Source: Bradysia coprophila
Lineage: Eukaryota > Arthropoda > Insecta > Diptera > Sciaridae
Assembly (NCBI RefSeq): GCF_014529535.1
Contig: NW_023503608.1
Coordinates: 3,224,001 to 3,288,000, forward strand
Reading direction: 5' to 3'
Length of the DNA stretch: 64,000 nucleotides
Made by a program: the position numbers and the translations under genes
Shown: positions 54,551 to 64,000 of the stretch, one piece after another
Numbering within the stretch: the stretch's first letter is position 1
Layout of the letters: every line of letters starts with the position of its first letter
Notes under the pieces: generated by a model
What the model was told of the DNA's origin: nothing
What the model saw: the letters and a program-made list of their open reading frames with translations, nothing else
Databases searched by the model: none

Positions 54551-57197
54551 ATGAAAGTGACTCTGATTTATTTGACCCTTGTGTCGGTGCTATTGGATAT
54601 TACCGCAGCTAATCCTTTAATTGCAAATGAAACATTAGCACGAACATTCAGTAAGAAATACGAGGAAATCGAAACAATCGTTTTGTGCATATTGCGTAAA
54701 ATTTTCATTTTGAATGTCAAATAAAAATCACTATCATACCAAAGCCATTGTCGACGTCAACATAAATACCTAAATGGATATTTCTCTCGCTCGCTGTTTT
54801 CTTATTTCATTTGAAAGGAAAATATCGTGGCAGAGTAAAGTAAACCAGGCAGGAGCGCTTGTTTTGATTACGGACCTGTTATATCTAGTAGCCTCTGTGT
54901 TTTGCAGATATAATTTTTGAATTGATGTCAGTGTTCATTTGATTTCGTTTTCATACAGTGTATTCGGTCACTTATTTGACGTTTCAAAAATGAACCTCTC
55001 CTGCCAGGTTTATCTTACTCTGCCATGAAAATATCGATCAGATTAATAGATTCAGTTTATCTTCCGACCGATTATAAATAAAATGTTGTTTCCCAACTTA
55101 TGCCTAATTGTTTTTTTTAGCGAACTCGATCGCAGAAACCTTTTGAAAACCTAACTATCGCTAAAAAACAGTTAGCATGCGTTAGCTTCTTAACCGGAAA
55201 AGTACATATCAAAATGTTTAAATAGATGAAGTAGTAGATTATGTATTATAACGACACAAGGAGGTATTCTCAAGGTAGATAGAAAGTTCAATACAAACGC
55301 TATCAGCGTTGAGGTAGTGTAAATATTTTGTGAAACACAAGTTAAATCATAGTCAACCATTTCAAAAGAGGTGTCATTAGCATCGAACTTACGTGCTAGG
55401 CCGCGCGTCAGAATGACATTACCTCCACACTATATCTACCTTGGGTATTCTAACTCTATGGAAGTAGTAGATTTATATAAGTTTATTTCGGATCTTCAGG
55501 AAAACTTGTTTGACTGCGAGAGGAAGCTCCTGGTAAGATATTTTAGCCAAAAAGCTTCACCATCGAAGATAAACAGATTTCCCTGCATAATCATATACGA
55601 TAAGCTTCTTGTTTGTGGAATGTTAAATTCGTCCAAAAGGTGTACCGTCTAACTTATAAATGTTATCTGATTCATTAAATTTCGATAATGGAAACGCTTG
55701 TACCATAGGTCTAATATGTTTAAAAAAATAGGTAATGATAAAAATAGTGATAGCCCATTTAAGTGTAAGGTATCAAATGACGGAATACTGTTTTTGTTAA
55801 ATGTATTATAGCGGCAGCGGGCAGATTTTTTGAAAATTCCGGTCTACTTTTTTTCGAGATGTTTTCGATCATTCTTTTCTGTATTTCCTGAATTTCGAAA
55901 GAGGATTATACTATAATTGGAATGTATTCCCTTAATTTCACTAAAAATTAGTCACAATCGTGGAAGACATCAGAACGGATTGTAAGCCGAAATAAGGAAT
56001 TCAGGTTTAATGAAATTTCTTTTTCCTCAATTAAGCTACACCGAATATGAAATGCAACACACGGTCTTCAGCTAAACGAGTCACACTGTCTCATTCAGTC
56101 ATTTACGATTCAAATTCTCAAAATTGTGCATACACTATACGAGCATTCAGTACTAGAGTCTGCCAGGTATGAAATAAATAAAATTGAGTCACCAATTTTG
56201 AGTGCTGTGAAAATCAAACTTAATTTTCAGCTTCGCGTCGACTTTCTCTACTTTGACTTAGACCAACCGACTGCGTCGAGACGACCGTATGCTTCTTGTG
56301 AAGGCGACCATTTAACAATCAATGGATTGAATTTTGATTTGTGCGGAATACTGGTCAATCAACACGGTGAGTCGGATTGACGATTTTCAATGTTTCAATG
56401 AACAAAAAATATTTCCAACAGTTTATGTTCCCTTTGATGTGCAACGATTAACCGATGAATTGGTTCTCGATTTTCAAATCGGATCCAATAAATTTGCCAT
56501 ATGGAATATGGAAGTTAATCAAATCGAATGCAGTCATAAAGCGGCTCTTGTTACGCCTGATGAACGACAAGGTTTGTCCCTATTATACCGATTTGAAAGT
56601 CTTTCACTTAGAAAATCGTAAATTTCAGCTCCCGATGGATGTCTCCAATATTTTTACCATTCAAATGGTCAAGTTCAATCATTCAACTTTGGACATAATT
56701 ACTTCGGCAACACTCAGTACGCCATTTGCTTCAATCGAAATTACAACCCAAATGCCATCCTTGAGTAGGAAAAGTCCAACGTTCCGATTTCTTTAATCTT
56801 TTACGTTTTTGTTATCCTACAGACTTGAAGGAATAGATTTCAACATGGACGGCAATCTGGGAGGAGGAACTCCTCCAGGTTTCGACAACGATTGTTTAGA
56901 TTCAAGTGGTGCGGCCGCCAACAATAAAAAGGACTACATTGCCATTCCGTTCGCTGCAGTTACTGACCCGGCTGGTCCAGTTGTATATCACAGCTTATTC
57001 TGTCTGCAGAGTCTCGACAGCAAAATACTCGAATGTAAAGGAAAGTACTTGGGTGGTATGTCGTTGCACTAAAGAATGTTTAATTCACAGTCTCTGGAAC
57101 CGGTCCTATGGTCATTCACGTTAATACCGACCAAATAACTGACGCAACTGCGAATGAAGAAGGATTTCGTTTTCGATACCAAGTCAGAAGGCGATGA
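54551..57197 (+). CDS. CUB-like secreted protein C
   Basis: Seven exons: 54551-54650, 56036-56166, 56231-56366, 56422-56571, 56629-56764, 56823-57034 and 57091-57197 (stop TGA). Phases are 1, 0, 1, 1, 2, 1 as in A and B, giving 323 residues. The signal peptide is about 1-20 (ITAANP end). The family blocks are present: CAYTIRAFSTRVCQ, LTINGLNFDLCGI, VYVPFDVQRLTDE, PDERQAPDGCLQYFY, YAICFNRNYN, DYIAIPFAAV and GTGPMVIHVNTD. Exon 6 is longer than in A, with an added Gly/Pro/Asn-rich loop. AATAAA at 57249-57254. Intron 1 (1.4 kb) contains a MITE. C and D converge with 270 bp between their stops. Confidence 0.92.
54828..55025. mobile_element. MITE family 6 (TGGCAGAGTAAAGTAAACC ends), longer copy
   Basis: TIRs TGGCAGAGTAAAGTAAACCA and its near complement end in CTCTGCCA. 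GAAAATATCG lies at 54818-54827 and again at 55027-55036, so a target duplication of about 10 bp is likely, as in Mutator-type elements. It lies in intron 1 of gene C. Confidence 0.75.
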
Positions 57198-57467
57198 GAA
57201 GGACAAGAGGTTTAAACGGATTTCTGACTTGGCCTGATCAATTATTATAATAAAGATGCAATTACTGACCCAGATCTTTTGTTATTGTTCGTAGTGTCTT
57301 TATCCGCATGATTGGTTTTTACAAGTTTTAGAGGTTTCTAGAAGTAGAAGTATTTAGAAGTGCTCACAGAAACGCTAATAATTACTCTCAAAATATTGCT
57401 TCTGAAACCATCGCCCACCTTCGTTCAAACTTAAACCAGTTCGTATTTTATCTTCTTTTATTGACAT

Positions 57468-59213
57468 TTAAACTATTCTGTAGCGGAATCTGAAACCCGT
57501 CTCCATATTTGGGGTTGTCTTGGTATCAGTATTGACTTCTATTACCAATGGTCCGCGTGCGGTGGCTACAAATATTTTTGTAAAATTATTTACGGCGTCT
57601 AATCAGCCCATACGTGGACATAACTTACAAATTATTTCCTGTCCCGTTATCGTATTCGAGCAGAATATTGTAGCTCGTTCTTGTGTTCCAGTTACAATAG
57701 CCTTCGGTATCATGATATAATCCTCTGTTAAGCCACCGGGATTTGTGAGAGGCAGACATTTCGAATCATATCCAGGTGCAGTATTATCACCGACGTCCAT
57801 TTGAAATGAAATATCGTTCAATCTGCGGATATTGGATCGATCAACATTAGTGAAAATCAGCGATTTCGTTATTCAATATTCATACACCAGATTCGCGTCG
57901 ACTTTCTTTCCTCGATTGAAGCAAATGGCGTATTTGGTGTCACCATAGTAGTCTCCACCATAATTGAAAGATTGCACCAAACCGAAGCTCTCATAAAAGT
58001 ATTGGAGACAGCCAGGGGGTGCTGAATGAATAATTTGTTGACAATGGTTAAGGCTTTTTGATCTCATTTTCTCGGTGTGCTTTCTTACCCTGCCTTTCGT
58101 CCGGTTTCACTGTTGTAGCTTTTTCACTACACTCAATTTGGTTCACTGTTATGTACCACTGAGCCAGTGAGTTTGTACCAAGTTTGATTGTTAGCTTGAC
58201 TTCATCCGACGACTTTTGAACGTCGAATGGTACGTACACTTGAAGCGTATCGAAAGTTTTAATGACTTGAGATTCAATTTTTGCGTTAAATTACCATGAT
58301 TTTGATTGATCGTTCCACAAAAGTCGAATGGAATGCCATTGATTATTAGTCGGTCGTCTGAACAGTGAGCGTATGGTCGTTCCGGGGTTATGCTTGGCTG
58401 GCCCACGTTGAAATAGTGAAAGTCAACTCGGAGCTGCAAGAACGTTTTTTATAATCTTAAATTGTAGATAGAAGTTAATCGCCGCCCCAGGTCTTTCGCG
58501 CCCTATGAATATGTTGGGATGTTCTTGTATTCCACACTTTGTTAGAAATTTTTGATCCCGTTAACCTGTCGCAGACAGCAAGCATATTAACAGTTTTATT
58601 ATTCAAACTGTTACTTCATTTGATCGAAGATTTTCAGAGATTGATTTCAGTAATCTTTTACTTCATTTGTTTTGAACACGCTTTTCGCTATATAAGACCT
58701 CATTAGGCGGACCTTGTAGTTTATTATTGCTGTCGTTGTCGATGTTGATAACAGATGACAGCCTTCTGTAACAGGTACTGCACTGAGTATGCGGTATGTA
58801 AGAGTAACAATGTTTTTAGCCTCTGTTTATCACAAAAGACAACAAATGATGTCAAGTTGATTGGTGGTTTTCGTATTTCCGTAAAGGCGAACAGATTTCT
58901 AAACAATCGCTTAGTCTGGGAACGAACATATTCACAATAATATTAATCTGTTATTAAGTTGTACCTGACAGACTCTCGTATTGTAGGCTCGAATTGTGTA
59001 CTCACACAATTGCTGGTTGTGAGCAGGATTCGTAAGTGATATCAGTTTTGCATTCGATTTACCGTTGCACTTTACAACCGTTGCTTTAGACGTAACAGAA
59101 ATGTAATTAAGAAAATTTAACGAGGAGGCGATTGTATCAATGTACACACCTCTCTGGGCTGAAGTATTGGTAAACAAATAGAACAGAAAACTTATCACAG
59201 CAATCGACTTCAT
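57468..59213 (-). CDS. CUB-like secreted protein D (inverted member)
   Basis: Six minus-strand exons: 59213-58965, 58433-58295, 58238-58089, 58021-57886, 57822-57629 and 57565-57468 (stop TAA). Phases are 0, 1, 1, 2, 1, giving 321 residues. The signal peptide is about 1-19 (FYLFTNTSAQ end). It has the family blocks LCEYTIRAYNTRVCQ, LRVDFHYF, PFDFCG, VYVPFDVQKSSDE, PPGCLQYFY, YAICFNR, DYIMIPKA, ARGPLVIEVNTD and GFRFRYR. It is the most diverged of the four. It lacks the phase-1 intron that splits the signal-peptide exon in A-C; the remaining introns match exactly. AATAAA on the minus strand at 57462-57457 lies only 5 nt after the stop, so a later signal may be used. Confidence 0.9.
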
Positions 59214-59270
59214 TGTGCTTTCCTATTCCGATAACCGATTCTCTTCAATTGAAAACTAAACTAAAACAAT

Positions 59271-59296
59271 ACTGAAATCGATAGGTCTTATTTATA
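59271..59296 (-). promoter_or_regulatory. Core promoter of CUB-like gene D
   Basis: On the minus strand, TATAAATAA (59296-59288) is followed by TCAGT (59275-59271), giving a start site about 60 bp before the ATG. Confidence 0.65.
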
Positions 59297-60618
59297 CATT
59301 CTTCAAGCATCGAAACTTTAATTGAATGCCCTATTTTTGGCAATTAGGTCTTTCCGATTGTGATAAATGAAAACAAGATAAATTTTTCCATTGAAACCAT
59401 TGAAACACATTATTTGAAGAAGCATATCTTTTACGTTCTCTTTCTTGATAAATAAAAATGAATTTTAAGGAAAAACACTCAATTCACATGCAAACTGTGG
59501 GAATTTCCATTAAAAAAGAGTCGGGTGTTCATTTGTTTCACTGCAACTGATCTAGGAACAGCCTCGGGAACACAATTTCCTGTGAAAAATAGTCGTTAAT
59601 AGAAACGGCTAGACAGACGTCATCTGATATCGGTAATGACGACAAAAGTAAGCGGTGTTTCCGTATATATTGGAAAGTATGATACAAATACTGAAGTGAT
59701 AGATTTTGCATATGAAACACTAGGAGAAACTTTACACAACCGAAGTAAAAGATTGAATGATTTTATTTGCAATACGTTTGCCTCTTTTGGAAGTAACTCG
59801 CCCTTCCCACTTTAAATTCTTGTTATAAATGCACAACATCTTAAGTTTTTTGTTCATATTACAAATAGATTTGAAGAATATCACTAAGTTCTGTAGGTCC
59901 TTGGAAAAAGGTTTTCCCAACGATAGTATTTCATAAATGTTTGTAGTGACCATTAGTAACTGTTCCTTCTTTATTGTAACATCACAAATTGACAACAATA
60001 AATTCCAATTTATATTCATCATTTTACAAAATCCGTACTTTATGATCACCCTTTAAACAAACGAAACTTTTCATTTGTTATACGCGATGGTTCGAGTCTC
60101 TACTTCTGTATAACACATTTTATTATAATAGAACAACAAGAAAAGCTCTCTTGTTTCTGGAGCACGGAGAGAGTATAACTTTACGTAATTGAATGAGCAT
60201 AATTATAATTCTGTTTAGCTTAACCTTAACATAATTTTCAATCCTTTATGATGTAATGAATATGTTGGATTTTATGTCTGAAAATTATTAGTGCTTTTCG
60301 CGGATCATTCGTTTTTAGTATGTAATTTTCAAAGAAATGGTAAGTACTTCGAGAAATATTTTACTTAAAAACGTATTGTTCACTTCAACAAGCTGAGGAA
60401 GTTACTGAAATAAACAACATATCAGTTTTAAGACAAGTTCTTTTGCTAATTCACGATCGAGGGACGGATAATCGTAACTTTGAGTTAGTTCAACTAAGGA
60501 TTGATTATCTCTTAGAGAACTGTACGGACTTTTTTCAACTTTTATTGTTTTTTATTTTTGGATCCGTTGAAGAATTTATGTGAATTTGATTCTCCCTTGC
60601 AAGTTAAATATGTGGTAT

Positions 60619-60770
60619 CAACGCACTTCAAGCAAAAGTGGTTCAAGTGACAGCTGTCAAATTTTGTATGAAAAAAGTTCCCACATATTTTTACAGTGCC
60701 AAAATTTGTTTGATACACTGTCCCGTTTCAGTAATCTATTTAGAGGACCACTCATGCTTGAAGTGCGTTG
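60619..60770. mobile_element. MITE family 1, copy 3
   Basis: 152 bp with the same CAACGCACTTCAAGCAAAAG start and GCTTGAAGTGCGTTG end as the copies at 4.5 and 5.1 kb, plus shared interior words (ACAGCTGTCA, TTTACAGTG). Confidence 0.8.
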
Positions 60771-61020
60771 GTTGTATGTTTCTTCGAAGCTATTCACATA
60801 ATTATCGGCTAAAAGTAGAGTTTTCGTGTGAATTTTGTTGATCCGAAGACGATGTCCAAAATCACACGTGTCTATGTAGAGAAATTTACACAAGAAATGC
60901 AAAAAAGGAAATGCTTTGACTGTAAAGTAAAATAATTTCTGTAAAACTTTCATGCCACTCAACATCATAATATGCAAAATTTGCAAACTTTAGATGCCTC
61001 TGTTACATAAAACGTTGTAT

Positions 61021-61272
61021 GCAACTCGATGCAAAGTACTTTATTAGGCTAACGATGTGTATTATGACAGGCTTGCGGGGCATCGGGGAATCTGGCACAC
61101 GTGATCATAGAATGCGTTCTTTTACGACATGTAACGAAAAGTCATGACTGTGCCAGATTCGTCCCTTAGAGGTGAATCTGGCACACCATCAATTTGTATG
61201 GTGTGCCAGATTACCCCACGCCACTGTCATAATTACACGTCTTGAGCCTAAAAAGTACTTTGCACTCGATGC
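61021..61272. mobile_element. MITE with multi-part inverted ends (GGGGAATCTGGCACAC inside)
   Basis: The outer inverted pair is built on GCAAAGTACTTT and AGGCT. The inner pair is ATTATGACAG/CTGTCATAAT followed by GGGGAATCTGGCACAC/GTGTGCCAGATTACCCC, with a third GAATCTGGCACACC in the middle. It is a 252-bp element with subterminal repeats. Confidence 0.7.
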
Positions 61273-62386
61273 CATAATAGTTATTTACGCCATCATATAA
61301 GATGTGTAACCCGTATTGCATTATTATTTTCTACGTTTATCCGTTCTCGTATATGATTAAACCTTTGTGATATGCGGAAGGACGTTTTGGTATTATATTC
61401 ATTTGGTCATTACTTCTGGCGGTAAGAGCTGCACGCAATAGTAATGTAACACTAACCTCGTGTGGATACCACGGTCGGTGTGTTATTGTTTCGTACACTC
61501 TTTTAACATTTATTACACATTTAACATGTCCCTGTTTAAATTGTATGCATTGTCAATAAAGGGAAATTATAGACAATGGATATAGCGTTTTACCATAGAG
61601 ACTGAAAGTATTATTCTGTCTCCTGCACTCATTAATATTCATCAGTTTTAAAATCGATTCAACATTTACCTTCATAATACAACTGTCCCATATATTTCCC
61701 ATGAGAACGGTTTCTGTTTGTTTGGAATTATTACATGTATCTCAATCATTCAATGTGTACTTTAGGTATACGTCAAAAATGGAAAGAAACGAAAAAAAAA
61801 ATTGTTTTTCTTCTTTTTAGCTTGAATCAATATCCTTGACATTAGCAAATTTTTTTTCTGGAAAAATTCTCAGGTGTATGGCAACGTCTGTTAGATAAAT
61901 AATTGATTCATTTTTCGACTATAAACATGTTCTGTTGATGTAAACAATATTTTTTAGGATTATTTCTCATAACAGACATAAAGAGGAGTCATATCAGTCC
62001 TCAGAGAAATATCCATTTTCTCCTTTAAAATTTTTTCAATTCAATTTTCTTCATTGTCTTTTTTCTGTCAATCTCAGGATGTAATGTTCACAGCCTCATG
62101 TTTGTCGTAGTACAATAGAAAGAATTGTAAAAGACTTTGTGCATCCGACAACTGAAATACGACCTATTTTGCCATGATTTTTCATTAAGAAATGTCAGTT
62201 TTTCCCGAACTATATATCGTGCGGGAAAAAACTTCTTTACGATTTATAGTGCGGGAAAAGAATTACATGAATTTTTCTATGACTATACGATTGATTAAAT
62301 TTAATATGGTGAATGTGAAGTGTGTATGTTTTCAAGTAAATTGATGTGTTTTGTCTATTTCAGTTGTCCGATGCACAAAACGTTGT

Positions 62387-62489
62387 TCGTACCTCGACAG
62401 GAAATGGATTTTTTCAGCACACGTCCTAATTTTAGGTTTTAACTTAGGACTGGTGCTGAAAAAATCGCCATTTCCTGACTTTGTACGAA
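62387..62489. repeat. 103-bp hairpin repeat
   Basis: Arms TTCGTAC..CGACAGGAAATGG.TTTTTTCAGCAC.GTCCTAA pair with TTAGGAC.GGTGCTGAAAAAATC..CATTTCCTG...GTACGAA around a short TTTTAGGTTTTAAC loop. Confidence 0.75.
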
Positions 62490-64000
62490 AAATACTATTT
62501 TGATGGATTCAAAATACATTAACATCGGCATGCTACGTAGCATTAAAATACGGTTTTCATCATTCTCATCACACCATAAACAAATTCATAAAGTTATAAA
62601 AAAATAAATTAATTCAATGGAATCGACTGGAATATTACAATTGTAAGCACCGACTCGTATAATACGAAAAAAGTTGAGCAAATCTCTTGGGCAATCTAAT
62701 TCCGAATATATCTAAATGCAATGCGTAATGGATACGAAAGCGAGGTGATTGATGGGTTAGGAATTAGGCAAAAAAATCGATATTCGGAATCGTTCTCACA
62801 TTTAATTTTTTTAACAGTGAGAACCTTTATTCAATGCGTTTTTCTACATTTTATAAAGATCCGTAACCAGATGTGTAACGATTAGAGTGATATACTCTGG
62901 CTGTTGAGGCCGTTTATTGTAAAAGTCGTTAAAACAAATGAAGTAAAAGATTTTACCCCGACATGTTGTTGAGTGTAAGTTACAATGAGTATAAACAACC
63001 AGTTGTGGTCTAATGTCACATAACCAATTTAACAGCGTACTCAAACACACTTATTTTCATATTATTTTGACATAAATAATGAATACGTTCAAGATAAGTA
63101 GACATATTTCGAAGAATCGGCCATATCTGGTATTCATTTTAAAGTTAGGCACAGCAAGAAAAAATTGTACAACGATGTAAGGAAGTTATTCTTGTGGCAC
63201 GTATACTAATACGTTGTGTGAATACCTTGTACTCTCATAGAATTATGATACGGTTACAGCTCTGACTCCACTCAACCAACTTTCGACATAAAAAAGAATT
63301 TCAAATTTGATAGAATTAAACTTTGTAAGGTCGCCGTCAGATTTTACTCCTTTTTTTCTTTTTCCGTCTACAGCTTTTAAACAATGCTAACGTCCTCTAT
63401 TCATGTTACTTTCACAATAAATAACAAACTTAAATTCTTTTGTTTGAATACAAAAAAAAATCCTTTTCTTACCCCAGTGGTATGAGTGCTGCTTATTTTA
63501 TACCAAGTCTTTTCATTTCAGCAAAGAAATAGCTTCCTTTTTTGTCTGTATTAAAAGACACAAGAAGTTGAAGCTTTTAAGTAAAACTTCACAGCAATTT
63601 TCACTTTGACATAAGTGAATTATTTGTCGATTCTCGGCTTCGTGTTTATTCAATGGATGAACGATACACTTATTTTACTATAAATGTGGAAATTTTTTCA
63701 TTCATAAAATGGTAGATGATTTGGTTATTGTAAACATATTCACACAAAAGATGAAAGAGCTTATCTAGTCGTTATATTTATAGTGAAAAAGAAAAGTAAG
63801 ACAAAATACGCTGACTGGTTGTTGTGCTATTTTTATCTTGTTATTTTACAAAATTTATTATTTAGTGATATAAATAATGTTGACTACATCAGAAAGCTCT
63901 CTTTGTGTTACAATAATGCGATTTATTCCAACATCATGAGCAAAAGTGTAATAAACCTATTTTAGCGAAAGTAAACAAACGAATCCACCTATATCTACGC

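Larger units (their letters stand above)
59214..64000. other. Gene-free right end with MITEs
   Basis: After the promoter of gene D no coding exon is supported. It contains MITEs at 60619-60770, 61021-61272 and 62387-62489. Open frames up to about 109 codons are AT-rich and without partners. Confidence 0.5.

Noticed and set aside
55371-55652. 93-codon frame inside intron 1 of gene C
   Set aside because: It has no signal peptide, no conserved cysteines and no counterpart in the introns of A or B.

Overview
The window looks like AT-rich nuclear DNA from an insect, most likely a fly. Genes have several short exons with GT..AG introns of about 60 bp to 5 kb. Promoters carry a TATA box plus an arthropod-type initiator. 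The spaces between genes are full of short inverted-repeat (MITE-like) elements. The retroelement remnants are a Ty1/copia fragment and a non-LTR retrotransposon with a (TAA)n tail. I cannot fix the species from sequence alone; a lower dipteran is a guess. I see no rRNA gene, no confident tRNA gene and no CRISPR array.

Layout. 1-6640 (minus): 5' part of a large acidic protein with a PAM2 (poly(A)-binding-protein-binding) motif, running off the left edge. 6.6-18.3 kb: gene-poor and rich in MITEs, including a three-level nest of elements at 14.4-15.3 kb. 18.3-18.9 kb (plus): secreted four-cysteine protein; a diverged relative lies at 32.6-33.1 kb. 20.7-26.8 kb (minus): four-exon iodotyrosine deiodinase-like flavoprotein, with a copia fragment in intron 1 and a LINE fragment in intron 2. 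30.1-31.3 kb (plus): six-exon secreted protein of unknown family. 36.8-38.6 kb (minus): seven-exon SMYD (SET plus MYND) protein. 39.6-59.2 kb: a cluster of four CUB-like secreted proteins (A, B and C plus; D minus). A small cysteine-rich secreted gene lies inside intron 1 of A, and a DUF1091 gene sits between B and C. 59.2-64 kb: no gene seen, several MITEs.

The most informative region is 36.8-59.2 kb. I reconstructed all four CUB-like genes exon by exon. They share intron positions and phases, and A, B and C share even the phase-1 intron just after the signal peptide. B is a segmental duplicate of A: promoter, 5' UTR, exons and parts of introns match. A short relic of the SMYD gene lies just upstream of B, so the copied block also took in A's neighbour. 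B has since lost 5 bp in exon 6, and a 946-bp near-perfect palindrome sits in its intron 1. The cluster, the secreted pair at 18/32 kb and the DUF1091 gene all encode probable extracellular proteins, but nothing in the sequence ties them into one pathway.

All exon structures are read by eye from splice signals, reading-frame continuity and comparison among paralogues. No search was run.
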